A DNA stretch of 64,000 nucleotides from CAZLQF01 sp964561545 (lineage in GTDB: Bacteria; Bacteroidota; Bacteroidia; CAILMK01; CAYYUA01), in NCBI GenBank assembly GCA_964561545.1, contig CAZLQF010000001.1, positions 1 through 64,000 on the forward strand, in the 5' to 3' direction. A program made the position numbers and the translations under genes. Below, in pieces: positions 26,823-37,291 of this stretch. The notes under the pieces are model-generated. The model searched no databases, was not told the DNA's origin, and saw only the letters and a list, made by a program, of their open reading frames with translations. Numbering within the stretch: position 1 is the stretch's first letter; each line of letters begins with the position of its first letter.

Positions 26823-28421
26823 TTACCTCCTGGTTAGTGTTTTTGCGGGTGTTTGAATAAAATAAGTCTTACCAAATGAAGTTTTGGATTCGTTTAATCT
26901 TTGTATGTTTGCTCTGCTGTTGTCTTTTTCTTGATCAGGGTTATCGACCATTTTAACGTGCTCGAGTAACCCATTTAAGGAAGACTTGGCAGTATTAATA
27001 ACCGGCTGAGGATAAAGCCCAAGCCAAACGATCACAATGATTAGGGAAGCCATAACGCCAAGTTCTCTTAGATTAAGGTCGGAAAATTCCCATGATTTTT
27101 CTTTTTCTCCATAAAACACCTTTTGCATAATACGCAAGGAGTAAACAGAAGATACAATCAAACCTACGCTGGCAATAATGGTCCAAAGCACATTGGCTTG
27201 GTAAGCCCCAATCAGTACTAAAAATTCGGCTATAAAGTTGCCAAGCCCTGGCAATCCAAGAGAAGCCATCGCAAAAACAAGCCCAATGGTTCCCATTTTG
27301 GGTGCTTGCTCCCAAAGGCCACCCATTTCGTGTAAATCCCTTGTATGAATACGTTCTTGAATATTGCCCACCATAATGAATAAGGCTCCGGTGCTAATGC
27401 CGTGGGTGATCATTTGCAGCAACACGCCTTGGAAAGCCAATTCATTGAAGGCAAATACACCCAACATTATGAAGCCCATGTGGCTCACACTTGAATACGC
27501 TACAAGCCGCTTTAAGTCAGATTGCGCAAATGCCAATTTTGCTCCGTAAAGGACACTGATGGCCCCAAGGATAAAAGCGACTGGTGCAAAAGTCATGGAA
27601 GCTTCCGGAAACAAAGGTACTACAAAACGAAGCATCCCGTAAGCTCCGGTTTTCAGTAACAAGCCTGCAAGAATAACACTACCCGCAGTAGGTGCTTCCG
27701 TGTGAGCATCGGGGAGCCAATTGTGAAATGGAACCACCGGCAATTTAACAACAAAAGCTATTAAAAAGCCAAGCATGAGCCACATTGCAAATTGAGGTGC
27801 AATGGAGGTACCCAGCAATTGCATGTAATCAAAAGTATAGGTACCAGTAGCTTGGCCATGTACAAAATATAGCCCCAATATGGAAAGCAGCATTAGCAAA
27901 CCGCTGGCTTGGGTAAAAATAAAAAATTTGTAAGCAGCGTAAATCCTGTTTTCGTGACCCCAAATTCCAATTAAGAAATACATAGGGATAAGCATAACTT
28001 CCCAGAAAAAGTAAAACAGGAATAGATCCATAGCTACAAACACACCTGTAATACCAGCAAGGATCCATAAGAGGTTAAAATGAAAAAAGCCAACCTTTTC
28101 TCCTATTTCCTTCCAGGATATTAAAATGGATAAAAGGCCAAGGAAAAACGTTAAGACCAGCATTAGAAGACTTAAACCATCCATGGCTAAGTGAAAGCTA
28201 ATACCAAAACTTGGGATCCACTCGGTTTGTACTTCCTGAAGCCAATTTCCCTGCGATCCTATAGCACCAATGTTGGGAATCCATATACCCAAGGAAATGG
28301 CAAAGCATCCTGCAACAGTAAGCAGGGAAATCCATCTTGACAATTCGCGATTGCCTGAACTGACGCCCCAGGCTGCCAGTCCTCCAACCATTAAAATGAC
28401 GATCAGCCAAACTAATACCAT
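26823..28421 (-). CDS. nuoM: NADH-quinone oxidoreductase subunit M
   Basis: Second antiporter-like subunit of the membrane arm (532 residues). Landmarks are the helix-5 Glu in FLFYFFWEVMLIPMY, the VKLPVVPFHNWLPDAHTEAPTAGSV-type loop (start VKLPVVPFHNWLPD) and LLKTGAYGMLRF. The start overlaps the nuoL stop by 10 bases. After the last membrane helix there is a hydrophilic tail of about 50 residues ending QTPAKTLTRR that is longer than in most NuoM proteins and runs right up to nuoN. Confidence 0.96.
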   Translation of the reverse strand: MVLVWLIVILMVGGLAAWGVSSGNRELSRWISLLTVAGCFAISLGIWIPNIGAIGSQGNWLQEVQTEWIPSFGISFHLAMDGLSLLMLVLTFFLGLLSILISWKEIGEKVGFFHFNLLWILAGITGVFVAMDLFLFYFFWEVMLIPMYFLIGIWGHENRIYAAYKFFIFTQASGLLMLLSILGLYFVHGQATGTYTFDYMQLLGTSIAPQFAMWLMLGFLIAFVVKLPVVPFHNWLPDAHTEAPTAGSVILAGLLLKTGAYGMLRFVVPLFPEASMTFAPVAFILGAISVLYGAKLAFAQSDLKRLVAYSSVSHMGFIMLGVFAFNELAFQGVLLQMITHGISTGALFIMVGNIQERIHTRDLHEMGGLWEQAPKMGTIGLVFAMASLGLPGLGNFIAEFLVLIGAYQANVLWTIIASVGLIVSSVYSLRIMQKVFYGEKEKSWEFSDLNLRELGVMASLIIVIVWLGLYPQPVINTAKSSLNGLLEHVKMVDNPDQEKDNSRANIQRLNESKTSFGKTYFIQTPAKTLTRR

Positions 28422-30295
28422 AGGAATACAATTATTGTTAAGGTTACAACGGATCCAAAGGCAATGCCCATTAGGTAATACCGCAATTGGCCGGTCTGCG
28501 TAAGGCTTAACATACGGTGTAACCCTCTTGTTATCCCTACAAGACCAGTATAAAATTTATCAATGAAATCTTTTTTATTGATTGCTGAGGCAATAACGAA
28601 TGGCTTAATGAAAAGCGCATCGTACAATTGATCAAAACCCCAGCCTTTGTTAAGGAGCCGGCTGAAACCGGATTGGGCCATTGCATCAACTGAGAATGAT
28701 TTTTTCAAGTAAACCAAATAAGCAATGTAAATCCCAATGATGGCAGTAATGCCAGCTACTGCTTGCAAAATAGCCTCTGTGGCCATTCCAACATGATGCG
28801 TATCAACCGATGGTAAGTTGTTTTCAATAAAACCAGAAAAGAGCGTGAGATGCCCTAAGGTGTGTGGTAGTTCAATAAATCCGCCAAATAAAGATAATAC
28901 CCCTAAAATAACCAATGGAATTTTAACCAACATACCAGGATAGCGGTGTACTTCCATCTGGCGCTCGCCAAAAAATGTTGCGAAGATCATTCGAAAGGTA
29001 TATATGGCTGTAATAAAGGCACCAATATAACCAGCCAGCCATAAAATAGTACTGCCTTGAGGAGAAGCCCATGCATACCAAAGGATCATGTCCTTACTAT
29101 AAAATCCTGCTGTAATCAGGGGCAGGGCTGCCAAAGAAGCCGAAGCAATTAAAAAGGTCCAAAAAGTCGTGGGCAGCTTATGCCGTAAACCACCCATTTT
29201 GAACATATCATGCTCATCGTGCATGGCCACGATCACTACACCTGCACCAAGGAACAACAAGGCTTTAAAGAATCCATGGATCATAAAGTGAAATACAGCG
29301 GCTGACCAAGCTCCAACACCTAAAGCCAAGAACATATAACCGATCTGACTAATGGTAGAGTAGGCCAATACACGCTTGATGTCTCTTTGGGTGATGGCAC
29401 TGAAGCCGGCAATCAATAACGTTGCTGCTCCAATGATGGCCACGATGTTCATGGCTATGGGGCTCAGGGTAAATATGGTATAAGTCCTGGCAATTAAATA
29501 TACACCAGCTGTTACCATGGTAGCAGCGTGGATCAATGCACTAACCGGTGAAGGCCCTGCCATAGCATCAGGGAGCCATGTTTGTAGCGGTAGTTGGGCA
29601 GATTTACCAACAGCGCCTCCTAACAGCAACAAGGCGGCAGCGGTTACCATGGGATCGCCCATTGCCCATTTATTGCTTGCTTCATGCAACATGTCACTGA
29701 TGTTCAAAGTACCCAAGTGATAAAAGAGCAGGAACAAGCCGATGGCCATTGCCGTATCGCCAATACGTGTTACGACAAAGGCTTTGCGCGCTGCGTACCC
29801 ATTAGCAGCCTCTTTATAATAAAAACCGATCAATAAAAAGCTACAAAGGCCAACACCTTCCCATCCTAAATAAAGTAAAACAAGGTTATTGGCAAGCACC
29901 AATATAAGCATGGAGCAAACGAATAGATTCATCGAGGCAAAGAACCGGGCATAACCTTCCTCTTCCTTCATAAATTCAACTGAGAAGAGATGGATAAGGA
30001 AACCGACAAACGTGATGACGAATACAAATACAAGGGATAGGTTATCAAGGGTAAAAGCAAACTGCGGTGATAACCCGGCAACATTGAACCATTCCCAATA
30101 TACTTGGGTTATTGAGGTTCCATTAGGAAAAGAAAGCATGTAACTGATACCAACAATAAAAGTAAAAACAGTTGATAGTCCTATTGAACCTGCCCCAAAA
30201 GTGGCGATGGCATTTTTAGACATTTGCCTTCCAAACAGGGTCAGGATCAAAAAGCTTACAAAGGGAAGTAAGGGTATCAGCCAAAGCAGATCCAT
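28412..30295 (-). CDS. nuoL: NADH-quinone oxidoreductase subunit L
   Basis: Distal antiporter-like subunit of complex I, 627 residues. It shows LYLGWEGVGLCSFLLIGFY (helix-5 Glu region) and KSAQLPLQTWLPDAMAGP followed by SALIHAATMVTAGVYLIAR. The long C-terminal region should contain the lateral helix that runs along the membrane arm. It overlaps nuoM by 10 bases and follows nuoK by 39. Confidence 0.97.
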   Translation of the reverse strand: MDLLWLIPLLPFVSFLILTLFGRQMSKNAIATFGAGSIGLSTVFTFIVGISYMLSFPNGTSITQVYWEWFNVAGLSPQFAFTLDNLSLVFVFVITFVGFLIHLFSVEFMKEEEGYARFFASMNLFVCSMLILVLANNLVLLYLGWEGVGLCSFLLIGFYYKEAANGYAARKAFVVTRIGDTAMAIGLFLLFYHLGTLNISDMLHEASNKWAMGDPMVTAAALLLLGGAVGKSAQLPLQTWLPDAMAGPSPVSALIHAATMVTAGVYLIARTYTIFTLSPIAMNIVAIIGAATLLIAGFSAITQRDIKRVLAYSTISQIGYMFLALGVGAWSAAVFHFMIHGFFKALLFLGAGVVIVAMHDEHDMFKMGGLRHKLPTTFWTFLIASASLAALPLITAGFYSKDMILWYAWASPQGSTILWLAGYIGAFITAIYTFRMIFATFFGERQMEVHRYPGMLVKIPLVILGVLSLFGGFIELPHTLGHLTLFSGFIENNLPSVDTHHVGMATEAILQAVAGITAIIGIYIAYLVYLKKSFSVDAMAQSGFSRLLNKGWGFDQLYDALFIKPFVIASAINKKDFIDKFYTGLVGITRGLHRMLSLTQTGQLRYYLMGIAFGSVVTLTIIVFLWY

Positions 30296-30334
30296 AGGTT
30301 ATTGTATTGAGTTTTTTAGGAAAAATTTTCTTTG

Positions 30335-30643
30335 TTATCCTTTCATTTCACTTATCTTATCAGTATCAAGTGTATTGAAGCGCTTAAATACTTGTATGAT
30401 AAGGGCCAAGCCAACTGACACTTCAGCGGCTGCCATGGTTAATATAAACATGAACATAACTTGACCATCTGGGTCGGCCCAGCGACTACTACCCACAATG
30501 AACGCAAGCCCAGCCGAATTGAGCATAATCTCTACGCTCATTAACATAAAAAGAATGTTCCTCCGTACCATAACACCGACCAATCCTAACAGGAAAAGAA
30601 TACTTGCTAATAATAATCCGCTTTCTACTGGAATTGCACTCAT
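30335..30643 (-). CDS. nuoK: NADH-quinone oxidoreductase subunit K
   Basis: Small three-helix membrane subunit (102 residues). The essential membrane glutamates are recognisable in FMLMSVEIMLNSAG and in MAAAEVSVGLALI. Its start overlaps the nuoJ stop by 4 bases, indicating translational coupling. Confidence 0.96.
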   Translation of the reverse strand: MSAIPVESGLLLASILFLLGLVGVMVRRNILFMLMSVEIMLNSAGLAFIVGSSRWADPDGQVMFMFILTMAAAEVSVGLALIIQVFKRFNTLDTDKISEMKG

Positions 30644-31194
30644 TCTATACCTCCTTCTTCTCTTAAATAGCGATGAACAGCTTCTTTCTTTCTTCTACCC
30701 AAATGATAAGCCCCAACTATGCCGGCCAACAATAACATGGCTGCTAACTCCACAGCTATCAAGTAGGGCCCAAATAAGGACATGCCCACTTCCTTTGGCA
30801 AAATAACCTGCGGCTCTATGGCATTGCCGCCCTTTGAAGCAAGCATGTAAAATATCTCTACTAATAATACGATCGCTAAAATAGAAGGCCCGATCCACAT
30901 TCGGGGAGAAAGCAGGCTTCGCTCTTGTTCTACAGTCTCCTTACCTAAATTAAGCATCATGACTACAAATGTGAACAATACCATAATGGCGCCTGCATAA
31001 ATAATAACCTCAAGGGCAGCCATAAAAGGAGCTCCTAAGGTGTAAAAAATAACGGCCATTGAAAGCAGGGAGACGATCAGGTATAACAATGCATGTACGC
31101 CATTCCACCTGGTTATGACCATAAAGGTGGAAAAAATCGAAACAACGGAGGCTATGTAGAACATTAATTCCATAATGAAAAACTCAAATTTCAA
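30640..31194 (-). CDS. nuoJ: NADH-quinone oxidoreductase subunit J
   Basis: Membrane subunit of 184 residues with five predicted helices. The conserved core ALEVIIYAGAIMVLFTFVVMML matches the ND6 signature with the flexible helix 3. A basic C-terminal tail (GRRKKEAVHRYLREEGG) ends just as nuoK starts. Confidence 0.95.
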   Translation of the reverse strand: MKFEFFIMELMFYIASVVSIFSTFMVITRWNGVHALLYLIVSLLSMAVIFYTLGAPFMAALEVIIYAGAIMVLFTFVVMMLNLGKETVEQERSLLSPRMWIGPSILAIVLLVEIFYMLASKGGNAIEPQVILPKEVGMSLFGPYLIAVELAAMLLLAGIVGAYHLGRRKKEAVHRYLREEGGIE

Positions 31195-31293
31195 ATATCT
31201 AAATCTGCGAGCACGCTTTTATAACAATTTTTAACATCCAAAAAGCCAAAGTTTAGCTTTCCCAAATTGAAGTTGCAAATGTAAGCTTTGTTA

Positions 31294-31809
31294 TTACGGG
31301 AGCAACTGCTTCAAATCAATGGGCTCTTCTTCGTTTTCAGCTTCTCCTTTGTCCTTGCCGCCTATGGTCATTCCTGATACATTGTAATAATTGTAACCAT
31401 GGTGCTTACCCTGTCCATCAATGGTCAAATTTTCTTTAGTATAAACCATATTTTGACGGTTATATTCACTCATTTCATAATCGGGTATTAGTTGAATGGC
31501 GTAAGTAGGGCAAGCTTCCTCACAAAGTCCACAGTATATACAACGAGAAAAGTTAATCTGAAATGTTTCGGGATAGCGTCTTCCATTTTCGTCCTCAGTA
31601 GCCTGCAGTGCAATGCAATCAACAGGACAAGCCACTGCACAGAGATAACATCCCACACATCGCTCACCCCCATCAGGATCACGTGATAATACAATACGTC
31701 CTCTATATCTTGGGGCTAAATAAGGCTTCTTTTCGGGATATTCAACGGTAGTTCTACTGGCAAACATGTGCCGGAATGCTACCCAAATTGACCTTAATTG
31801 ACTCCACAT
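31294..31809 (-). CDS. nuoI: NADH-quinone oxidoreductase subunit I
   Basis: Electron-transfer subunit (171 residues) carrying clusters N6a and N6b in the peripheral arm. The two ferredoxin motifs are CVGCYLCAVACPVDC and CIYCGLCEEACPTYA, both complete. An N-terminal amphipathic helix would rest on the membrane. The C-terminal 30 or so residues are hydrophilic and acidic. About 100 bases separate it from nuoJ and 61 from nuoH. Confidence 0.96.
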   Translation of the reverse strand: MWSQLRSIWVAFRHMFASRTTVEYPEKKPYLAPRYRGRIVLSRDPDGGERCVGCYLCAVACPVDCIALQATEDENGRRYPETFQINFSRCIYCGLCEEACPTYAIQLIPDYEMSEYNRQNMVYTKENLTIDGQGKHHGYNYYNVSGMTIGGKDKGEAENEEEPIDLKQLLP

Positions 31810-31870
31810 AAGCGTTGAGTTTATCCTTTTCGAGCTCGCTAATTTCTCTAAAATTTTTGATCCTTCATAA

Positions 31871-32806
31871 TTATCCAGTGGCTAAAACTACAGCACCGGT
31901 AACCAATATATTCAACAATGACAATGGCAGCATAATCTTCCATCCATAGCCTAATAGCTGGTCATACCTGGGCCTTGGTAATGAAGCCCTTAAAAGGATG
32001 AAGAAGATGATAAAGACAAAAGTTTTAATTAAAAACCACGCCATTGGCGGTAAAAAAGATGGCCCTAACCATCCACCGAAAAATAAAATTGAGATCAGTG
32101 AAGAGATCAGTATAACACCGATATATTCACCAACAAAGAAAAGCCCGAATTTCATGCTGGAATATTCGGAGTGAAAACCCGCACTCAACTCACTTTCAGA
32201 TTCAGGTAAGTCAAATGGTAGACGGTGGGTTTCTGCTAATCCAGCAACAAGAAATATAACAAATCCTAAAAACTGGGGAATCACAAACCACATGTCTTGT
32301 TGAGCCATGACGATCTCCCTGAGGTTCAAGGATCCAGCCATCAATACAACGCCCATAAGCGAAAGGCCCATAAAAACTTCATAGGTAATCATTTGCGCAG
32401 CACCTCTCATGGCTCCCAGAAGCGAATATTTGTTGTTGGAAGACCATCCACCAAGAACAATTCCAAAAGCTCCCAAGGAAGACATGGCCAAAAAGAATAA
32501 GAGGCCAATATTCATATCAACCACATAAATGGTTTGGGTAAAAGGAACAATGGCAAAACTCATGATGATGGTGATCATCGTAATGGCTGGGGCTATTACA
32601 AAAACCGGCCGATCACTAAAGGGTGGTACCCAGTCTTCTTTAAATATCAGTTTGATAGCGTCAGCAACCGGCTGAAATATGCCGAAAGGACCTACCCGGT
32701 TGGGTCCAAGGCGGTCCTGCCAAAGTGCCAAAAGCCTTCGCTCTATCCAGATAAGGCCTGGAGCGATGGTAAGCACGGTCATTAATACGATTAATATGTT
32801 AACCAT
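31871..32806 (-). CDS. nuoH: NADH-quinone oxidoreductase subunit H
   Basis: Membrane subunit forming much of the quinone site at the junction of the two arms; 311 residues with about eight helices. Family motifs are RLGPNRVGPFGIFQPVADAIKL and the acidic loop RLPFDLPESESELSAGF followed by EYSSMKFGLFFVGEY. It is 1 base from the nuoG stop. Confidence 0.96.
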   Translation of the reverse strand: MVNILIVLMTVLTIAPGLIWIERRLLALWQDRLGPNRVGPFGIFQPVADAIKLIFKEDWVPPFSDRPVFVIAPAITMITIIMSFAIVPFTQTIYVVDMNIGLLFFLAMSSLGAFGIVLGGWSSNNKYSLLGAMRGAAQMITYEVFMGLSLMGVVLMAGSLNLREIVMAQQDMWFVIPQFLGFVIFLVAGLAETHRLPFDLPESESELSAGFHSEYSSMKFGLFFVGEYIGVILISSLISILFFGGWLGPSFLPPMAWFLIKTFVFIIFFILLRASLPRPRYDQLLGYGWKIMLPLSLLNILVTGAVVLATG

Positions 32807-32807
32807 G

Positions 32808-35516
32808 TTATTGGCTTTGTTTAATGTTTGCGAATGCCGGATAAGTTACATACGGAATTCCTTCCAAACCAACGGGAATACCCATGCACCCTCCGGGTAA
32901 ATCTTCTTTTATGTAAACAGGTAGATTTAGTTCTTGGTCGTCAATAGTTACGGTTATTAATTGACCTTCATCCCATCCTTTGTTCTCCATTTCAGTTTTA
33001 CTAATGGCTAAATAAGGATCCGGTGTTCGTGCTTGAATCGCATAAGAGCCACTGCTCAATTCTTCCGAACCAAAAATGTGGTAAATGGGAACAATTTGAT
33101 AATCGCCCGATTGACCGGAGCCATTCAATCCTGGTTGGTAAAAGCCATTAGGTTCCTGAACAGGCTCTATCAATCTCTTTCCGGGATCGCCACCATGCAA
33201 TTCACCACCTACTTCTATCTGGTATTTATTAACACTTTGGATTGAGTTCCATCCCGGAGACCAGAAAAATGGCACATCAGAAGTTGGTGGCGCTCCATGA
33301 AAACCTTCCATGGTAAATGAAAAATAAGTATCGGGGTCTTCTGGTGGCTTGGCTTCACTTACCCTTTGATGAGCATTCATGGCTGTTCTGCCACTGTAAC
33401 GGTGTGGTTGCCTTGGTATTTTTTGGCCATTGACCCTAAACCCAGGTGGGGGAGCTATGTCATGAGCTCCTTGAAACACAGTAAATTCTTCCATTAAACC
33501 TTTGGTAAAATCATCCAGCTTTTGGAAATGTTCGGTATAAGCATAATTTAGCTGATGGCCAATTTGCATTAACCACCTCCAGCTTTCATGAATTGCTTCA
33601 CCCGGGTAATAAACCTGGTAAAATCTTTGAGCACGCCCTTCGTTGTTTACAAGCGTACCATCAGCTTCCGCAAATGTACCGGATGCAAAAACACAATCCG
33701 CTTTTTGGGTAGTTTTATTGAAGGAATGATCAAGTACGATCACATTCTTTGCATTTTCCAGGAATTGGTCTACCTTCTCAGATTCAGCTCTATAGTAAAG
33801 ATCATTTTCCATAATGACCACCGTATCAACTTGTTCATTGGAAACTTTTTCAAAGGCATCATCCAATGAATAACCACCCATCATGGCAATACCCATGCTA
33901 TTAACCTCAGGCACCGTTAAGGAAAGACGGGTTTCACTGTTGTTAGGCTGTAATGCCCAAGCAACATTAGCGGCTGCCTGCATAACTTCCTGGTTAGCCA
34001 AGCTTGTGCCGGATACAATTAAGGGTTTTTTGGCATCTTTAAGCGCTGCTGCCATCTCGTCAACCAGGTTTTGCTCATCTTGATTGAGATCGCTTACCGC
34101 TGGTGCTTCCCCATTCAATTGATTGGCCAGTGCATAGCCAATTTTAGCAATGGCCTCAGGCGCTCTTCGATAAGTAGCAGAGGCTAAATTATCCAGCTTG
34201 GTAGCGTACGGCGTGGCCACATAAAAAGGGCCGGTTTCGTCCTGAATTGCATTTTGTAATGCTGCTTCATGCCAATCGGGAATACCGCCTCTCTCTGCGG
34301 CTTCTTGTTTAGGCTTTTGTACAGAAGCTTGCCTTAAGTGCAAACCTAACATGGGTGCAGTGTTGATCACATCTTCCCCTAAAATGACGACTGCATCGGC
34401 TTCTTGTGTTTCTCTTAGGGACGGCGTTTTGGCTGGACCATTTTTAAGGATTTCCCATGCTTTATGAACGAGGTCATGATCTTGCTTTGCAAGCCCATCA
34501 TGGAAATTTTCCTCGCCTACCAATTTCCATAGCATGTAGTTGGATTCCAGCGAAGCCCTTGAAGATCCGATGCCAATCACATTCTGGCTTTCATTGATAA
34601 GTTTACCAACCCGGTCAAGCACCAAATCCGTTGATTCAGCTGTTAGGTCACCACCTTTATTAAGTTGAGATTGGGTGATTCTTTGGTCCTGATCATTAAC
34701 ATACTCGTAACCATAACGGCCCCGATCGCAGATAAAATAGCCATTAACGTCTCCATTATAGCGACTTTGAACTCTTCTTAAAGAGCCGTACCGTTCTCCG
34801 GGGATGATATTACATCCCAAACTACAATGATGACAAATGGATGGGGCAGTAGTTAAATCCCATTTTCTGGTGTAATGTTTTTTGAGGGTCTTATCAGTAA
34901 ATACTCCTGTTGGGCAAACTTCCGCTAAATTTCCACTGAATTCGTTTTGTAGCGGACCGTTTTCTTCCCGACCAAAATAAACCCGGTTGGCGGAGGCATA
35001 AGCCTGAAGGTCATCACCTCCGGCAAAATCATTATAGAACCTTACACATCGATAACACGTAATGCAACGGTTCATTTCATGGTTAAGAAAAGGCCCTAAA
35101 TCTTGATTTCTGAAGGTACGCTTAGTTTGACGGTAACGCCTGTAATTATGACCCGTCATAACGGTCATATCCTGAAGATGACATTCCCCACCTTCATCAC
35201 AAGTAGGACAATCGTGGGGATGATTGGTCATCAGGCCTTCGATGATATCTTTTCTGAATTCTACAGCTTCCTGGTCTTTAACTGATATACGGCTCTGATC
35301 ATCGGAATTAACCATGCACGACATCACAATTTTACCTTCGGTATCATTCTCATCTCTGTATTGCTTAACCGCACATTGCCGGCAAGCACCAACTGATCCG
35401 AGAGCAGGATGCCAACAGAAATAAGGTAAATCAAACCCTAAGGAAAGACAATTTTCAAGCAGATTCTTCCCGCCATTAACTTCATAAGGCTTATTATCAA
35501 TATATATGGTAGCCAT
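32808..35516 (-). CDS. nuoG: NADH-quinone oxidoreductase subunit G
   Basis: Large iron-sulfur subunit of the peripheral arm, 902 residues. The N-terminal 2Fe-2S cluster (N1b) is in CWHPALGSVGACRQC, the His-ligated N5 in HDCPTCDEGGECHLQD and N4 in CITCYRCVRFYN with CPTG. CHHCSLGCN plus a later Cys (FICDRG) forms the extra N7-type cluster known from E. coli and Thermus. The rest is a degenerate molybdopterin oxidoreductase domain. Length is at the upper end for the family. Confidence 0.95.
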   Translation of the reverse strand: MATIYIDNKPYEVNGGKNLLENCLSLGFDLPYFCWHPALGSVGACRQCAVKQYRDENDTEGKIVMSCMVNSDDQSRISVKDQEAVEFRKDIIEGLMTNHPHDCPTCDEGGECHLQDMTVMTGHNYRRYRQTKRTFRNQDLGPFLNHEMNRCITCYRCVRFYNDFAGGDDLQAYASANRVYFGREENGPLQNEFSGNLAEVCPTGVFTDKTLKKHYTRKWDLTTAPSICHHCSLGCNIIPGERYGSLRRVQSRYNGDVNGYFICDRGRYGYEYVNDQDQRITQSQLNKGGDLTAESTDLVLDRVGKLINESQNVIGIGSSRASLESNYMLWKLVGEENFHDGLAKQDHDLVHKAWEILKNGPAKTPSLRETQEADAVVILGEDVINTAPMLGLHLRQASVQKPKQEAAERGGIPDWHEAALQNAIQDETGPFYVATPYATKLDNLASATYRRAPEAIAKIGYALANQLNGEAPAVSDLNQDEQNLVDEMAAALKDAKKPLIVSGTSLANQEVMQAAANVAWALQPNNSETRLSLTVPEVNSMGIAMMGGYSLDDAFEKVSNEQVDTVVIMENDLYYRAESEKVDQFLENAKNVIVLDHSFNKTTQKADCVFASGTFAEADGTLVNNEGRAQRFYQVYYPGEAIHESWRWLMQIGHQLNYAYTEHFQKLDDFTKGLMEEFTVFQGAHDIAPPPGFRVNGQKIPRQPHRYSGRTAMNAHQRVSEAKPPEDPDTYFSFTMEGFHGAPPTSDVPFFWSPGWNSIQSVNKYQIEVGGELHGGDPGKRLIEPVQEPNGFYQPGLNGSGQSGDYQIVPIYHIFGSEELSSGSYAIQARTPDPYLAISKTEMENKGWDEGQLITVTIDDQELNLPVYIKEDLPGGCMGIPVGLEGIPYVTYPAFANIKQSQ

Positions 35517-35522
35517 AATAAA

Positions 35523-36788
35523 TTAAGCTGTTTGTTGTATACCATTTTCAAAATCTTCCCTAAAATACTTTAAGGCACTTTGCAAGGGCTCCATGGCACC
35601 CGGTGCAAAAGCACAGAACGTGCGACCGGGGCCTAAGTATTCCGTATGTTCCTCTAAGACCTGAATATCACCAGGTTTCCCTTGCCCCTCTTTCATGGAT
35701 TCGAGGATTTTGGCCACCCAAGGGATCCCATCCCTGCAGGGTGTACACCAACCGCATGATTCCTGACCAAAAAATCGTTCAAGGTTGTGAATAAAACCTA
35801 CAGTTGAGGTTTTATCATCTAAAACAATCAAGGTACCGGTACCTAAGCGGCTCCCGGCATCCTGAACTGTCTGATAATCAAGTTTAATATCCAAGTGCTG
35901 CGTAGTAAGGAAATCCGTAGAGGCCCCACCAGGTAGTGCACCCTTAAACTGAAGGCCATCTTTCATACCTCCAGCGTGATCCTCTATAATTTCCCGCATA
36001 GAAGTGCCTAATGGCAATTCCCATAAACCAGGATTTTTGACTTTACCACTTACCCCATATAGCTTAGTACCACCTTCTTCTTCTGAATTGCTGATACTTT
36101 GAAACCACTCTGGGCCGTTTCGGATAATATGCGGCAAACAGCAAAAAGTCTCAATATTATTAACGATGGTTGGCTTACCAAATAATCCTACAGCTTGCGG
36201 GAAAGGAGGCTTAGCTCTGGGGGTAGCTCTTTTTCCCTCAAGGGCATTAAGAAGCCCTGTCTCTTCACCACACATGTAACGGCCAACACTTTCGTGAATG
36301 TGCATGCTTAGTGAATAATTGCTCCCCAGGATGTTTTCACCAAGGTAACCAGCTTCATAAGCTTCATTGATGGCATTTTGAATATTCTTGGTAGCTGTTT
36401 TGTATGCCCAGCGAATGAAAACATATGAGACATCAGCTTGAATAGCATAAGCACTAATGATCATACCTTCAAGAAGCTGATGCGGATCGGCTTCTAATAG
36501 CAAGCGATCCTTAAAAGTACCGGGCTCCATCTCATCCGCATTAGCCACGAGGTATTTTCTTGAAGGGGCACCTTCACCGATATTAACAAAACCCCATTTC
36601 ATACCTGTGGGAAATCCAGCTCCTCCTCGCCCTTTAAGTTTACTATCCTTTACAGTTTGCGTTACCTCAGCAGGCTCCATCCCATTGATCACCTTTTTCA
36701 AGGCCTCATAACCACCCGCTTGCTCATATTCTTTAAGCGTAAGCGGTGTTCGGTCTTCCTTCATGTTTTTGGTGAGCGGTTGCTCCAT
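35523..36788 (-). CDS. nuoF: NADH-quinone oxidoreductase subunit F
   Basis: NADH-binding flavoprotein subunit, 421 residues. KGRGGAGFPTGMKW binds FMN/NADH, with YVFIRWAY and the Gly-rich VGRYMCGEETGLLNALEGKR following. Cluster N3 ligands are in ESCGWCTPCRDG and the later RTFCAFAPGAMEP. The start is 13 bases after the nuoE stop. The presence of E, F and G shows that this complex I uses NADH directly. Confidence 0.97.
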   Translation of the reverse strand: MEQPLTKNMKEDRTPLTLKEYEQAGGYEALKKVINGMEPAEVTQTVKDSKLKGRGGAGFPTGMKWGFVNIGEGAPSRKYLVANADEMEPGTFKDRLLLEADPHQLLEGMIISAYAIQADVSYVFIRWAYKTATKNIQNAINEAYEAGYLGENILGSNYSLSMHIHESVGRYMCGEETGLLNALEGKRATPRAKPPFPQAVGLFGKPTIVNNIETFCCLPHIIRNGPEWFQSISNSEEEGGTKLYGVSGKVKNPGLWELPLGTSMREIIEDHAGGMKDGLQFKGALPGGASTDFLTTQHLDIKLDYQTVQDAGSRLGTGTLIVLDDKTSTVGFIHNLERFFGQESCGWCTPCRDGIPWVAKILESMKEGQGKPGDIQVLEEHTEYLGPGRTFCAFAPGAMEPLQSALKYFREDFENGIQQTA

Positions 36789-36801
36789 AGCAATAATCTT
36801 T

Positions 36802-37266
36802 CTATTCGTATTGATCTAATATATCTGTAATGTTTTCTTTTGTAACATCACTGTGAAGTTCTTTATTAACCATAAGCGTGGGAGCACGATCACAATTTCC
36901 CAAACAAGGAATGGGCAGCAAGGTAAACCGATTGTCTTGAGTGGTTTCACCCATCTCTATACCCAAATGTTGTTTGATTTTCTCCGCTATACTTTCATAA
37001 TCCATAACCCAGCAACTAATACTATCGCACACCAGAATTACATTCCTTCCAACCGGCTTACGGAAAACAAGGTTGTAAAAAGTAGCTACACTATCAAGTT
37101 CTTCCGGGCTAATTTCTAGAAAATCAGCAACTTCTTTTAGACTATCATCGGAAATGTAACCCCGTTTTTCCTGTACTACTTGAAGGGCTTCTAAAGCAGC
37201 ATTCCGCTTTTTCGGCACCTTTTCGAATTCTTCTTCTATTTCCTTTTTTTCTTCTTCGGTTAGCAT
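36802..37266 (-). CDS. nuoE: NADH-quinone oxidoreductase subunit E
   Basis: Thioredoxin-fold 2Fe-2S subunit (cluster N1a), 154 residues. Ligands are arranged C-x4-C in VCDSISCW and C-x3-C in PCLGNCDRAP. The N-terminal helical bundle is very acidic and basic (start LTEEEKKEIEEEFEK). Confidence 0.96.
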   Translation of the reverse strand: MLTEEEKKEIEEEFEKVPKKRNAALEALQVVQEKRGYISDDSLKEVADFLEISPEELDSVATFYNLVFRKPVGRNVILVCDSISCWVMDYESIAEKIKQHLGIEMGETTQDNRFTLLPIPCLGNCDRAPTLMVNKELHSDVTKENITDILDQYE

Positions 37267-37291
37267 GTTTAATCTTTATTGTTTAATTGCT

